A stretch of DNA of 64,000 nucleotides from Chitinophaga pinensis (GCF_007896845.1 NZ_VOHS01000012.1:96022-160021); one strand, 5' to 3'; positions 26,367 to 37,505 are shown, counted from the stretch's first letter. A program made the numbers and translations. The notes: generated by a model from the sequence alone, not told the origin.

Positions 26367-27572
26367 TCATTCTCCTTCACTTACATAATCGCTTAAATAC
26401 TCAAACCGTTCTGTCAATCCACCTTTCTCCGCAATGGTCGCATTACGGATGGTCACACTATTCTCCTGTTGTAATTCGTCAAACACATACTTCATCAACT
26501 GATCCCCGAAATACTGCGATGCATCCCGTGGCAGTTCATTAGGAAGATTACTCACGCACATCATATCCAACGTATCCGGCAAAAAAGGTGCGGTACGCGC
26601 CCTTGTCTGTTTGTCTACACCATATACAGGATCGTCAATGCTGGAATCGCCCAGATTGGATGGAATTGAACCATTGGTATCATCAGTAATATCTGCAATC
26701 ACCTTGATACGGAAGTTTTCTTTTGCAAGATCATTCCATGTGAAGAGTGGTGGTATACGTTCATCCCAATAGATACCATTCATAAGGATATCGGTAGCAG
26801 TTACGAAAGGCAGAAAACGGCAGTCGTACTGTTCAGGATGCAGATGGAAGTCTTCTCTGCTATAGGTTTTATCTGTTTTCCGCAGATACAGTTCGCCTGC
26901 TTTCAACTGCGTATATACCGGATAAGCATAGCTATTGATGAGATATTCTTCAGGTGGAATATATTTAATTCCCAGCAGCCCCATAACTTCCAGTGTACCC
27001 GCAGCGACGCGTCCGGATCCGGTAATGACAATCTTTAAAGGAGGCAGTTTGGCTCCAAAATAATGATTGATCAGTTCTTTAAAATCATGGCAACGATGTA
27101 CGGGCACAAGGTTATAGCCCCCTGTTTTCTTACCGTAGGTCAGCAGACCGTTGTGCGCGCCAACGACACCGGCAAAGAAGCCAAACCCCAATATACGCGC
27201 ACCGTCTGCATGCACCAGGCATTCATAATCTATCAGCGTGATCTGTTTCTCAAGGATCGTCTGTAGCATGTGCCTGTTATGAGGCTGTTTCTTGCGGGTA
27301 TGCGAAAAGAAAAGATATGTTTTTCCGGGAATCAGTTTATCTGCCGGTACTTCCTTGATACCTAACAGCACCTCACAATGGGAGAGGTCTTCGGAAAGCG
27401 GAATCCCGGCGGCGGCATATTCATCATCTTTAAAGCATCGCCAGGGAGAAGGCTGTACGCTGATGCGTACCTGTGGATGATGTTTGATGATCCACTGGCA
27501 TTGTTGTGGCGTAAAGGCAACTCTGTTATCGTGTGGCTGTTTCTCTTCCCGTATAAGACCGATGTGTAGCAT
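26367..27572 (-). CDS. Saccharopine dehydrogenase/AlaDH-PNT-like oxidoreductase
   Basis: 401 aa from the ATG at 27572 (MLHIGLIREEKQPHDNRVAFTPQQC, the AlaDH/PNT N-terminal domain opening). The NAD(P)-binding Rossmann segment is KIVITGSGRVAAGTLEVMGLLGIKYI (about residues 176-201), and the preceding GFFAGVVGAHNGLLTYGKKTGGY is typical of lysine-forming saccharopine dehydrogenase homologues. The C-terminal ADITDDTNGSIPSNL matches that subfamily. The precise substrate is not decidable from sequence. Convergent with trmN6. Confidence 0.78.
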   Translation of the reverse strand: MLHIGLIREEKQPHDNRVAFTPQQCQWIIKHHPQVRISVQPSPWRCFKDDEYAAAGIPLSEDLSHCEVLLGIKEVPADKLIPGKTYLFFSHTRKKQPHNRHMLQTILEKQITLIDYECLVHADGARILGFGFFAGVVGAHNGLLTYGKKTGGYNLVPVHRCHDFKELINHYFGAKLPPLKIVITGSGRVAAGTLEVMGLLGIKYIPPEEYLINSYAYPVYTQLKAGELYLRKTDKTYSREDFHLHPEQYDCRFLPFVTATDILMNGIYWDERIPPLFTWNDLAKENFRIKVIADITDDTNGSIPSNLGDSSIDDPVYGVDKQTRARTAPFLPDTLDMMCVSNLPNELPRDASQYFGDQLMKYVFDELQQENSVTIRNATIAEKGGLTERFEYLSDYVSEGE

Positions 27573-27740
27573 ATCTGGGTTTTGGTGTAACCAAATATAA
27601 CACATATTCGTATTCATTGGAAGTACCTGCGGATGAAGTGCAGGTGAGGTCGTTATTAACGTATCCGCCACCACTACTGACTAATGATGCAACGATAATT
27701 TCAATAATTCTCATGAGAATCTCCCTGTTGCCGGTATGAC

Positions 27741-27789
27741 TAAAAAAAGATCCGCCCTGACAGCGTATCAAACCACTGTCAGGGCGGAT
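27741..27789 (-). terminator. Terminator of the esterase gene
   Basis: Perfect 14-bp stem ATCCGCCCTGACAG / CTGTCAGGGCGGAT (27750-27763, 27776-27789). Read on the minus strand it is followed by a U-run (complement of taaaaaaaga). Confidence 0.88.
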
Positions 27790-27825
27790 TCCCTCTTTAT
27801 TAAAACCTCACTTATTTAACCTCAA

Positions 27826-28854
27826 CTATTTTAAATATGCTTTTAATTCATTGCCCGCCTGTAACATTGCAGAACGTGTAGAAGGATTATCTGCGATAGG
27901 ATTCAGCAAACCATAATCATGGATCGCACCGTCATATCTTACCAAAGTTACATTTACACCTGCTGCATCCATTTTACGTGCGTATGCTTCACCTTCATCA
28001 CGCAATACATCATTCTCTGCAACTTGTACCAGTGCTGGTGGTAAGCCTTTCAGCTGTTCAGCAGTCGCCTGTAAAGGAGAAGCATAAATTTCTTTTCGCT
28101 GATTCGCATCTGTTGTATAATTATCCCAGAACCATTTCATCAGATTTTTTGTCAGGAAGCGCTGTTCTGCATACTGATTGTAAGAACCTGTTTCGAAGTT
28201 AGCATCTGTTACAGGCCACAGCAGCACTTGCAATTTAATTGCCGGACCACCTTTCTCTTTCGCCATCAGTGCAACTACAGCCGCCATGTTGCCTCCTACG
28301 CTATTACCCGCTACAGCCAGACGTTTGCTGTCTACATTGATCTCTTTACCATTGGCGGCTACCCATTTGGTCGCTGCATATGCCTGATTGATCGCTACCG
28401 GATAGTGTGCTTCTGGTGAAGGTGTGTAGTCAACAAAAACTGCTGCTGCTCCTGAACTTACTACCAGATCGCGTACCAGACGCAGGTGAGTTGGGAAGTC
28501 GCCCAGTACCCATCCACCGCCATGGAAGAACATAAACACCGGCAATATACCTTTAGCTGCTTCCGGACGAACAATATGTAATTTTACAGTCTGACCGTCC
28601 TGTGTGATTGTTTTTTCAGTAACACTGATACCTGATATATCAACTTTTACGCTCTTCTGCGCACCTACCAGTACTTCGCGGGCATCTTTAGGAGACAGTG
28701 TTTCCAATGGTGCACCACCGCTGTTGTTTAATGCATGTAAAAACGCTTTCGTGTGTCTGTCAATGTTAGGATCATTGTCCGGATTTACGTTCTGTGCGAA
28801 AGCGCTTGCACTTAATATACTGGCAACTGCGAGAGAGAGTATTTGCTTTTTCAT
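27826..28854 (-). CDS. Exported alpha/beta hydrolase (HSL-type esterase)
   Basis: 342 aa from the ATG at 28854, with signal peptide MKKQILSLAVASILSASAFAQ. Hormone-sensitive-lipase family: oxyanion HGGGW (residues 111-115), nucleophile Ser185 in GNSVGG, acid Asp in ENDVLRDEG and His in GAIHDYG. It hydrolyses short acyl or aryl esters in the periplasm or outside; the natural substrate is unknown. The nearest upstream gene is a co-directional AraC regulator starting at 29789, which may control it. Confidence 0.9.
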   Translation of the reverse strand: MKKQILSLAVASILSASAFAQNVNPDNDPNIDRHTKAFLHALNNSGGAPLETLSPKDAREVLVGAQKSVKVDISGISVTEKTITQDGQTVKLHIVRPEAAKGILPVFMFFHGGGWVLGDFPTHLRLVRDLVVSSGAAAVFVDYTPSPEAHYPVAINQAYAATKWVAANGKEINVDSKRLAVAGNSVGGNMAAVVALMAKEKGGPAIKLQVLLWPVTDANFETGSYNQYAEQRFLTKNLMKWFWDNYTTDANQRKEIYASPLQATAEQLKGLPPALVQVAENDVLRDEGEAYARKMDAAGVNVTLVRYDGAIHDYGLLNPIADNPSTRSAMLQAGNELKAYLK

Positions 28855-28940
28855 TTTCTGTGTGTTGATTGTGATCATTTAATTTGATAACACAAAACTA
28901 CGGCAGTAAATGAGGGCGATCAATGCACGAATGACGACAC

Positions 28941-29789
28941 TTATTGTACTTTTTCTCCTTCAGTGTATTTTTTTCTGAAAAGAAGGGGAGAACTCTCTGT
29001 CTGATTAGTAAATAAGCGTACAAAGTACGCCGGATCCTCATATCCCAGCTTGTAACCGATCTCTTTTACACTCAGATCAGTATGGATTAACAGGCGTTTA
29101 GCTTCAAGGATAATCCGGTCCTTAATAATATCATTAGGGCTTTTCGCACTGTATTTAGATATTTTCTTGCTGAGCGCCTTCGGGGTAATACTCAGCATAT
29201 CAGCATAATCGGCTACATTATGGTGTTTAATATAGTGTGCCTCTACCAACTGACTGAACTTCCGCAGGAACTCTACCTCCTGTGTGGCACTATTGTCCGC
29301 CATGTCATTCGTTTTCTTCCACATACGGGTAGAACGGATGATCAGCTGTTTCAGAAAGATCCTGATCATTTCTTCTGTACTGCTTTCAGCACTCACAGCC
29401 TCCGTCTTTATCTCTTCAAGAATGTGTCTGGTCTGACGGGAGGCCTCTCCATCCAGATATACAACCGGGACATCATATACATTATTATATAGTAAACCAT
29501 CACAGGCTACCTCCGCATCATGTATCTGGATACAATAAAAATCACGATTATAATATAATAAGGTGCCCCTGCCGGCACACTTGTACCACTGTCCGTCTTT
29601 AATAAAGAAAAGTGCGTCCTTTTCCAGTTTATATTCTTTAAAGTCCACCATCACTTCCGATCCGGCCTCCATAAAGAGTACTTTGATAAAAGAATTATAC
29701 TCTTCATAGAGGATGTCATCTGCCGTTTCAGCATCAAAATCTATATATCCGAATTTCTTGGAGAAGAATTGCTTCAATACATTTTCCAT
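28941..29789 (-). CDS. AraC family transcriptional regulator
   Basis: 282 aa. The N-terminal cupin-like sensing region spans about residues 1-130. The C-terminal AraC double helix-turn-helix spans about 180-280: VADYADMLSITPKALSKKISKYSAKSPNDIIKDRIILEAKRLL and VKEIGYKLGYEDPAYFVRLFTNQTESSPLLFRKKY. A TACATTTG -7 box (29794-29801) lies five bases upstream of the ATG, giving an almost leaderless mRNA. It probably regulates the adjacent esterase. Confidence 0.9.
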   Translation of the reverse strand: MENVLKQFFSKKFGYIDFDAETADDILYEEYNSFIKVLFMEAGSEVMVDFKEYKLEKDALFFIKDGQWYKCAGRGTLLYYNRDFYCIQIHDAEVACDGLLYNNVYDVPVVYLDGEASRQTRHILEEIKTEAVSAESSTEEMIRIFLKQLIIRSTRMWKKTNDMADNSATQEVEFLRKFSQLVEAHYIKHHNVADYADMLSITPKALSKKISKYSAKSPNDIIKDRIILEAKRLLIHTDLSVKEIGYKLGYEDPAYFVRLFTNQTESSPLLFRKKYTEGEKVQ

Positions 29790-29793
29790 ATAA

Positions 29794-29801
29794 CAAATGT
29801 A
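29794..29801 (-). promoter_or_regulatory. -7 box (TACATTTG) for the AraC gene at 29789
   Basis: A TAnnTTTG match on the minus strand directly before the start codon. Confidence 0.5.
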
Positions 29802-30045
29802 TCGCCTTTTTTAAAACAAGCTACCCGTTTAACGCTGTTAGTGCCCGGAAACCGGGGTGTCCCATCCGATATGGCCGTCCTTCCTGAATTACAGCGAATT
29901 AGGTTTTTTTTATAATAATATTTGCAAAATCTATATCTTAGCGGCTTCGTAAACACAATTGCACAGCCCAACCCCTAATAGAAAGACCTAAAAGCCCATA
30001 AACAGAAAGCTTTAAAAACCATATGCTAACCAACGATTAAGTATA

Positions 30046-30651
30046 ATGAGAATCGCATCATCAGTATTGACTATGGCATTCGTATGCCTTGCAGGGATTG
30101 TTTTGGCACAAAGGGGACCAAAACCTCCAAAGATCCTCTACCCGGAATTCGCTTTTGATTCCTTAACCGCCCGCGAACAGCTGAAAAGGGGGAAGGGAAC
30201 GATCAAGGGTATTGCCTTTACAAAGCCTAAGAATAATTTTGGCGTTAAACCGCTACTGGCTGAACGTATTTATGCTACCAACACGAAAATTGTGTTGTTT
30301 CCCGTAACTCCTTATTTCGACGCATGGCTTGCACTGCGTAAGAAAAAAGAAGGTAAGCACACCTACGTGTATATGTCAGATGAAGCCTTCCGCTTCCGCC
30401 TGGAAACAACGACAGACAGCTATGGCAACTTTACCTTTACTGAAATGAAGCCCGGTAGATACTTTCTGCAAGCCATTGTAGGCTGGTCAACCAGTCATTC
30501 CAGAAACGTGTATACTGGAAGTGGTTATAGCGGCTACGGTCGTACGGATTACTACACGCCTGAATACTACAGTATTAGTCACTCCGACAGGATAGAAGAA
30601 TTCGTAGAGATCAAGGAGTCCGGAGAAGTCGTTTCAATTAAATTACATTAA
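30046..30651 (+). CDS. Secreted protein with carboxypeptidase-regulatory-like fold
   Basis: 201 aa with a signal peptide (MRIASSVLTMAFVCLAGIVLAQRG). The mature part has a short beta-domain: KGTIKGIAFTKPKNNFGVKPLLAERIYATNTKIVLFPVTPYFDAWLAL, then TTTDSYGNFTFTEMKPGRYFLQAIV, the DxxGxFxFxxxxPGxY motif of carboxypeptidase-regulatory/SdrD-B-like folds. A Tyr/Gly-rich loop follows. Likely periplasmic or surface; function unknown. A good terminator follows. Confidence 0.68.
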   Translation: MRIASSVLTMAFVCLAGIVLAQRGPKPPKILYPEFAFDSLTAREQLKRGKGTIKGIAFTKPKNNFGVKPLLAERIYATNTKIVLFPVTPYFDAWLALRKKKEGKHTYVYMSDEAFRFRLETTTDSYGNFTFTEMKPGRYFLQAIVGWSTSHSRNVYTGSGYSGYGRTDYYTPEYYSISHSDRIEEFVEIKESGEVVSIKLH

Positions 30652-30663
30652 CAGTCGCTTGCT

Positions 30664-30703
30664 ACCTGCATCCCTTTCCGAAAGAATGGGATGCAGGTAT
30701 TTT
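30664..30703 (+). terminator. Terminator after the secreted protein gene
   Basis: Perfect 11-bp stem ACCTGCATCCC / GGGATGCAGGT (30664-30674, 30688-30698), then ATTTT. Confidence 0.82.
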
Positions 30704-30813
30704 CTATGGCGCTGATCTGATGAGATAATGCTAAAAGTGATAAATTGCAGCCTGCCCCTTAACCGGCATGATTTTAATAGCAATATCCATCATTAAACAC
30801 AGATCGATTCGCC

Positions 30814-31593
30814 ATGAAAATAGCCACGTATAATGTGAATGGTGTCAACGGACGCCTGCCTGTCCTGCTTCGCTGGCTGGAAGAGTCCGCACCCGATGTT
30901 GTCTGTTTACAGGAACTGAAAGCGCCACAGGAGAAATTTCCTGAACAGGCGATCAGAGATGCCGGTTACAATGCTATCTGGCATGGGCAGAAAAGCTGGA
31001 ATGGAGTGGCTATCCTCGCCCGTAATTTGCAGATAGAAGAAATACGAAGGGCACTTCCCGGTGATCCTGAAGATGTACACAGCCGGTATATTGAAGCGGT
31101 GATCAATGGCGATTTTATATTAGGATGTCTTTATCTGCCTAATGGTAACCCTGCGCCGGGGCCTAAATTCGACTATAAACTGAATTGGTTCAAACGGCTG
31201 ACCGCCCACGCAAAAGAGCTGCTGGCACAGGATGTGCCTGTAATTCTTACCGGCGACTATAATGTCATGCCTACTGAACGCGATGTATATAAACCGGAAC
31301 GCTGGGTCGATGATGCCCTGTTCAGACCGGAAACCAGAGCCGCGTTTAAAGAACTGGTAGAACTGGGCTGGACAGATGCTATCCGCAAACTCTACCCCGA
31401 GGAGAAGATCTATACCTTCTGGGACTATTTCAGAGATGCCTACGGCCGTAATGCCGGTCTCCGTATTGACCACTTCCTGCTTAGCCCGCATTGGGATAAA
31501 CGCCTGAAAGCAGCCGGTGTAGACCGTGGTGTAAGAGGATGGGAAAAGACCAGCGATCATGCGCCGGTATGGATTGAAGTAAAAGGGAAGTAG
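30814..31593 (+). CDS. xthA: Exodeoxyribonuclease III (AP endonuclease)
   Basis: 259 aa, exonuclease-endonuclease-phosphatase fold. Seen: KIATYNVNGVNGRLP (N-terminal Asn), CLQELKAP (metal Glu), LTGDYNVMP, RIDHFLLSP and the C-terminal SDHAPVWIE with the catalytic Asp/His. It repairs abasic sites and 3' blocks. Its stop directly abuts the stop of the convergent lipocalin-like gene (no gap). Confidence 0.94.
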   Translation: MKIATYNVNGVNGRLPVLLRWLEESAPDVVCLQELKAPQEKFPEQAIRDAGYNAIWHGQKSWNGVAILARNLQIEEIRRALPGDPEDVHSRYIEAVINGDFILGCLYLPNGNPAPGPKFDYKLNWFKRLTAHAKELLAQDVPVILTGDYNVMPTERDVYKPERWVDDALFRPETRAAFKELVELGWTDAIRKLYPEEKIYTFWDYFRDAYGRNAGLRIDHFLLSPHWDKRLKAAGVDRGVRGWEKTSDHAPVWIEVKGK

Positions 31594-31998
31594 TTACTGT
31601 CTGACAGCCAGCATATGTATTTCCACTAAAGCGCCATTCGGGTCTTTATAACCTACGACGAATTGCGAACTGTCCAGTTGCATCACCTGCAATTCCAGAA
31701 TACCTTTTGTTTTATTATCCGTAATAGTCAGCACTTTAGTGGTGGAGTCATATTGCCATACCCCCTGATCCTGTTTACCTTGTCCGACTGACAAAACGCG
31801 TTTGTCTTTGAAAAAAGTCATCCTGTAGTCCTCCTGCTGTTTCGAAGGTGGCTGCTTTTTACCATTGTCTCCGTAATAGGCTAACTTCCATTCTTTTGCG
31901 ATCAGATCGGTAAAGGCAAGGGGTGTTTTATCCTGTGCACTTCCCTGAGATCCGATACCTAAAATTGAGGCGAAAAGCAGAAAAAAGGTCTTTTTCAT
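31594..31998 (-). CDS. Exported lipocalin-like protein
   Basis: 134 aa from the ATG at 31998 with signal peptide MKKTFFLLFASILGIGSQGSAQ. The mature part resembles short lipocalin-family proteins of Bacteroidota: LIAKEWKLAYYGDNG, YRMTFFKDKRVLSVGQGKQDQGVWQYDSTTKVLTITD and the closing strand ILELQVMQLDSSQFVVGY. It may bind a small hydrophobic ligand in the periplasm. Convergent with xthA. Confidence 0.7.
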   Translation of the reverse strand: MKKTFFLLFASILGIGSQGSAQDKTPLAFTDLIAKEWKLAYYGDNGKKQPPSKQQEDYRMTFFKDKRVLSVGQGKQDQGVWQYDSTTKVLTITDNKTKGILELQVMQLDSSQFVVGYKDPNGALVEIHMLAVRQ

Positions 31999-32090
31999 AG
32001 TTAACATGATATAAGTCTTCTTAAGCATATATCCTGCCAGATTCCCTCAGCAATAAAGAATTAACATTGGGCCCCATGGAACAGCTCTTC

Positions 32091-35000
32091 CTACCTGAAA
32101 TTCCTCGCTCCGGGTAATTTTAGCTCCTCCGTACCTGCCTTTATTTCAGCCTGTTTCACCGTTGTTTCTTCCACTACCGTCATCTGCTGCAATAATCTGT
32201 TCAGATTATAACACTGTCTCACGACCACATGCACCACCTCACCTTCGCGCTGCATTTTCCCTTCTACCATCAGTAATCTGGCCTGTAATATCTCTTTACG
32301 GTATTTTTCGAACAGCTGATTAAATACCACCAGATTCGCACAGCCCGTCTCGTCTTCTATAGTGATAAAACAAACACCACTGGCAGTACCCGGTCTTTGC
32401 CTTACTAATACCAGTCCGGACACTTTTACAGGCATCCCGTCCGGGATGGTCGCGAGATCTTTCACCGCCGTTACATGCAACAGACTAAGCTTTTCCCTGA
32501 CAAAACTGACAGGGTGGGCTTTGAGTGATAACGCCATTGCATTATAATCCTGTACCACATGCTCCGGCGCAGACATTTCCGGTAGCCGGACCGCCTGTTC
32601 TACGGTGCTCTCAGATGCTTGTCCGGTAAACAGACCAATAGGCCGGTCGTGTAATGAGGATATTTCCCATAAAGCCCTTCGTCTGTCAAGACCAATAGAC
32701 CTGAAGGCGTCCGCATCAGCCAGTTTTTCCAGTGCCGTTTGTGATACCCCTGCTTCCCGCAAAGCGAGAATGCTGGTAATGCCTTTTTTCCTCGCGGATA
32801 ATAAGACGGCCATTTCTTCCTGATTTAAGCCTTTTACCTGCCGAAAGCCTAATCGCAATGCGTGGGGAATAGTGTCCTTTTCTTCCAGTGTATTATCCCA
32901 GAAAGAATGATTAATATCCACCGGTCTTACTTCCACATGGTGTGCACGGGCATCACTCACGATCTGCGCTGGCTGATAAAAACCCATCGGCATACTGTTC
33001 AACAAGGCACCAGCGAAAACATCCGGGTAATAACACTTGAGATAAGAAGAAACGTACACCAGCAAAGCAAAACTGGCAGCATGACTTTCCGGGAATCCAT
33101 AACTACCAAAGCCCTTCAGCTGCTTAAATATGCGTTGGGCAAAATCAAGTTCGTAGCCATTAGCTGTCATCCCGTCTATGAGTTTTTTCTCAAACTTTTC
33201 AATGACGCCATTCAGTCTGAAAGTAGCCATACTACGTCGTAGTTCATCTGCTTCTGTAGGAGTAAAACCGGCCGCCTTAATGGCGATGTTCATGGCTTGT
33301 TCCTGAAAGAGGGGAACGCCGAGTGTTTTCTTCAGGATATCTTCCAGCTGAGGCGGATAATCGGGCTTTTCCTGCCCGTTCCGCCGGCGTAGATAGGGAT
33401 GCACCATATCGCCCTGAATAGGTCCGGGACGGACAATGGCTACCTCAATCACGAGGTCATAAAATTCTTTTGGTCGCAAACGTGGCAACATCGACTGCTG
33501 CGCACGACTTTCAATCTGAAACACGCCAATCGTATCCGCATGACTGATCATTTCATATACTGCAGGATCATCTTCAGGAATATTCGCCAGAGTATAATCC
33601 TTGCCATAGTACTGTTTTACCAGATCAAAAGCCTTTCTGATACAAGTCAGCATCCCTAGTGCCAGCACATCGATCTTCATAAATCCCAGCGTATCGATAT
33701 CATCCTTGTTCCACTCTATACAGGTCCTGTTTTCCATACGGGCATTCAGTATCGGACAAAGCTCATGCAGTTTTCCCTGTGTGATCACAAAGCCACCTGT
33801 ATGTTGTCCTAATTGCCGTGGGAATCCCATCATCTGTTTCGTCAATGCCAGCACTTTTTTCAGATGTGGATCTTCCGGATTCAGACCATGTTCAAGCAGC
33901 CGTCCTTCATCAAACCATTCATCTGTATAACGCCAGATGGAAGTAGACATCCGGTTGATCGTATCTACGGATAATCCCATCGCTTTCCCCACATCTCTGA
34001 TAGCGCCTTTCTGATGTTGTTGTGTAACGGTGGCTACGATAGCAGCCCTGTCCCTGCCATATTTGTTGAAGATATATTGCATGACTTCTTCTCTGCGCTC
34101 ATGTTCAAAATCTACATCAATATCCGGCGGTTCATTACGGGCAGAAGAGATAAATCGTTCAAATAAGAGATCAATTTTTGTAGGATTCACAGATGTGATG
34201 CCCAATACATAACATACTGTGGAATTAGCTGCAGAACCACGTCCCTGACATAAGATGTGCTGACTCCGGGCAAAGCGTACAATGTCATGTACCGTCAGAA
34301 AATAAGCAGCATAATTCATCTCTTCGATGAATGTCAGTTCATAGGTGATAGCTGAAGAAATCTTCTCCGGAATATCATCTCCAAACCTTTCTTTCGCACC
34401 TTCCCATGACAAATAGGTCAGCTCTTCCTGTGGTGTACGGCCTTCCGTGGTCAGTTCCTCCGGATATACATATTTCAGACTCTCCAAAGTAAACTGGCAA
34501 GCATCTGCAATACGTCGCGCGTTGCTGATCGCTTCAGGATACTGACGGAATAGCCGATGCATTTCTTCCGGTGTTTTTAAATGCCTTTCTGCATTCTGAT
34601 GTAAGCGAAAACCGGCATTGTAAATCGTACATTTTTCCCTTACACAGGTCAGGATATCCTGTAGCTGTCGTCGTTCGGGGTGATGATAATGCACGTCATT
34701 GGTAGCGACCAGCGGAATGTGATAAAGCTCTGATAATTGCGCAAGGCGGTAGATCTTTTTATGATCGTCTCCCAGATAGGAACGGGTTACAGACAGATAT
34801 AACTGCTCTCCCAATTTATCCTTGTATTCTTTGAGATCCTTTTTAAAAGAAGGTTCGAAATCAATTTTGCATTCAGTTGTTCGGGAGGGATGGCTATAAA
34901 AATCAAACCTGTTGCGTAGGCATACACATCTTTTTGTAGAGATGGCAATCTCCTTTTTCAGCCCGTAAATTGCCGGTGGTCAACAGGGACGATAACCTGC

Positions 35001-35256
35001 TATAGGAAGCCTGATCAGTAGGGTAAGCTAACAGGGAGGGTCCATCCTGCAAATCGAGTCTGCAGGCAGGAATGATCCTGATTCCTTTTGCTTTGGCGGC
35101 AGCATGTGCCCGCACAATACCTGCCAACGTATTCCTGTCTGTAATAGCAATCTCTTTATAGCCATATGCTGCCGCCTGATCCACCATCTCATCCGGATGG
35201 GAAGCACCGCGCAGGAAGCTGAAATTGCTGGTCACCTGTAATTCTACGTACTGCAT
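32091..35256 (-). pseudogene. dnaE2: Error-prone DNA polymerase DnaE2 (ImuC), two apparent frameshifts
   Basis: Reading restored, this is a 1055-aa C-family polymerase, the normal DnaE2 size. N-terminal PHP domain starts [21 protein letters not shown]; the catalytic Asp pair is in PPDIDVDFEHERREEV; the C-terminal OB domain has GLVLVRQRPGTASGVCFITIEDETG. The frame breaks at 34931-34935 (T5, one short) and at 34865-34868 (T4, one short). Adding one T to each restores [20 protein letters not shown] and QLNAKIDFEPSFKKDL. Last gene of the imuA-imuB-dnaE2 SOS mutasome operon, 16 bp after imuB. It may be intact in the real genome. Confidence 0.85.
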
Positions 35257-35272
35257 ATCTCTTCACTTTTCT

Positions 35273-36770
35273 CTAGGCAAAAAATCCATGAATAAACCAT
35301 TGTGACTGCTCACCGGAATAGTGTCCGGACCGGAACAGCCAGTAACGTCTTCCTTCTTTATCTTCTACACTGTAATAGTCTCTGTGTTCTCCTCCATCCA
35401 GCCACCATTCTCGTTCTATGCGTTCTGGTCCGTCCGCTCTTCTGATCTCGTGCAGTTTCCCTTTGTAACGAAACAGCATAGGCGGATAATCAGGTATAGG
35501 GGCTGTGACTTCGATTGGCTCCGGTTTGGCGAGTAATTGTACCGGCCGGGTTTGTCCGTCCGCCAGTTGGTAGCCGGCTGTTCTTCCAGAGATGGCGTCT
35601 GTTTAATAGAGCGTTCCGGCCAGTAATGTTCCTGTGGCAGATAACGTCTGATGCTGTCTGCACCTACTTTCCCGCCAGTTTGTCCAGTAGTTCTGCTACA
35701 GCTGGATTGTTTAATCCCGGGCCTGCTGTCCAGAATGATTCCTGTGCGGCGGATACCTCTTCTGTCTGTTCCGCTTCCAACGTAAATAGTTCTATACCCA
35801 ATGCAGGTTCTATGGTAGCAATCTTCAGCTCAAACAGTTTGAAAAGATGCTGTACATGATGTGAAGCCCTGCTGGTGCCGATGCTTGCCTGCACCATCCT
35901 GTTATCTGTCCGGTATCCTTTCAGCGTAGCGGTACGCAATCCTTTTCCTTCCTGTTGCAAGCGCCGGCATAACTTCTCCAGTAAGGTCTGAATAGCAATT
36001 TCAATCCCCGTAGCGGTACGTATAGGTTCCAGACAGGGTAGGCGTTCCTCATAGGGGGATGGTGGAAATAGTGGCTGTATGCCTTCTATTTCATATCCCA
36101 GAGCCTGACTAAGGCGGGAGAGTAGTGCAGGCCCGAAACGACGGCGTAATATCCTGCCCGGCATTGTCATAAAACTGCCGATCTGATGTAAGCCCAGTTT
36201 ATGCAGCCGGTCCAGCAGTTCCGGTTCCAGTCTTAAGGCGGCTGGTGGCAAGGGATGCAGAGCGGCTGCTTGTTCACTGCTTTCAATAATGGGTTTAATC
36301 CTGCCATAGCGGCTGACTGCCCATGCAGTACCAATGGTATCTGCGATAGCCCCTCTTACATCATATCCGATCGCACGTAGTTTGGTAATGATCTCCCGCA
36401 GGTATTCCCGTTCTCCTCCCCATAGATGGGCACAACCGCTGATGTCGAGAATCAGTCCGTCCGGCAGATCAACTGCTACCAACGGTGTATAGCGGATGCA
36501 CCATTCTCCGAGTGCTTGTAATAATTGTACCTCTTTCTCAGGCAGCTCATCAAAGACCTGTAATCCCGGTACGATCGCTTTTGCATCAGCAACCGGCATA
36601 CCATGGCGGATGCCTTGTGTTTCGGCGGGAATATTCGCAGCAGTGATGACCATTCTGCCATGTACAGGTGCTGCAAAAACAAAAGGGATGTTTTGTAATT
36701 CCGGCTGACGCCGGGTAAGCCAGTCCGTCGTTAAATGACGAAACCATATCGTAAAGAAACGTGCCGGCAT
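35273..36770 (-). pseudogene. imuB: ImuB, Y-family polymerase-like mutasome hub, two apparent frameshifts
   Basis: With two bases restored the protein is 499 aa. The N-terminus MPARFFTIWFRHLTTDWLTRRQP lacks the catalytic aspartate of active Y-family polymerases (normally D-x-D/N in the first strand), as expected for ImuB, which bridges ImuA, the sliding clamp and DnaE2. Breaks: 35668-35670 (TTT, needs a fourth T to read LAGKVGADSIRRYLPQEHYW) and 35548-35550 (GGG, needs a fourth G to read KPRPVQLLAKPEPIEV). The C-terminal part RRADGPERIEREWWLDGGEHRDYYSVE is the typical ImuB tail. Confidence 0.82.
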
Positions 36771-36771
36771 A

Positions 36772-37505
36772 TCACCCTGCTTTTAATTGATGTACGGGCA
36801 CATTTTTATTGGAAGACGGCTCCTGAAGAATGGTATAACGGCCTTCTGACCATTCCATTTTCCATACCCCATTCCGGCCGTTTCTTACTTTCAGCAGTTC
36901 TATCTGCCAGCGCGGATACCCTACTCCGGGCATATCATTTTCCATTGCACTGGGTAATGGTGTGATCTGCCATCTTGCTGCGGAGGCAGTCGTACCTACG
37001 CTTCTGGAAGAGGTCCGCAGAATGAAACCGGTCACTTTACTTTGTTCTACAGCCAGTTGTAGTCTGCGTGATTGTGTAAATCCTATCTCCGGTAATTCTG
37101 CAATCACCGCAGCCAGCCCATCACACTTCAATGCTTCTTCCAATGCCCAAAGCGCATCTTTTGTACGTTGCAGATCAACAAAACGACCCTGTGCGGTTCA
37201 ATACCAAATGTCTTGAGAGAAGGAGGAAAGAGTGTTCTGGAAACGCTTATCCAGATACAGGCACCGCCAAATTGCATAAGAGAGCCGGTCAGTGCACTCA
37301 CAAAACCGGCAGTAGCTGCCGCCTGTTCTGTCAGCGGACAAAGGAATTCATGTATCGCGCCGGTAGGAAAGACGCCATTCGGAAAGGCAGTATTCACCGG
37401 ACCCAGGTCTATTACAGGTGCATTATCCTGCTGTATGGATCTGTATCCCTGCAATCGGAGAATATCCTTTTGCAGCTGAGAAATAATATCTGCTTTTTCT
37501 GGCAT
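36772..37505 (-). pseudogene. imuA: ImuA, RecA-like mutasome protein, one apparent frameshift
   Basis: Restored length 244 aa, typical of ImuA. The N-terminal part is MPEKADIISQLQKDILRLQGY...FPTGAIHEFLCPLTEQAAATAGFVSALTG; after the break come LWALEEALKCDGLAAVIAELPEIGFTQSRRLQLAVEQS and a C-terminal RWQIELLKVRNGRNGVW. The break is at 37180-37183 (AAAA on the + strand, one base short); adding it gives HRVVFVDLQRTKDALWALEEAL across the join. First gene of the operon; a 17-bp palindrome lies 60 bp upstream. Confidence 0.82.
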
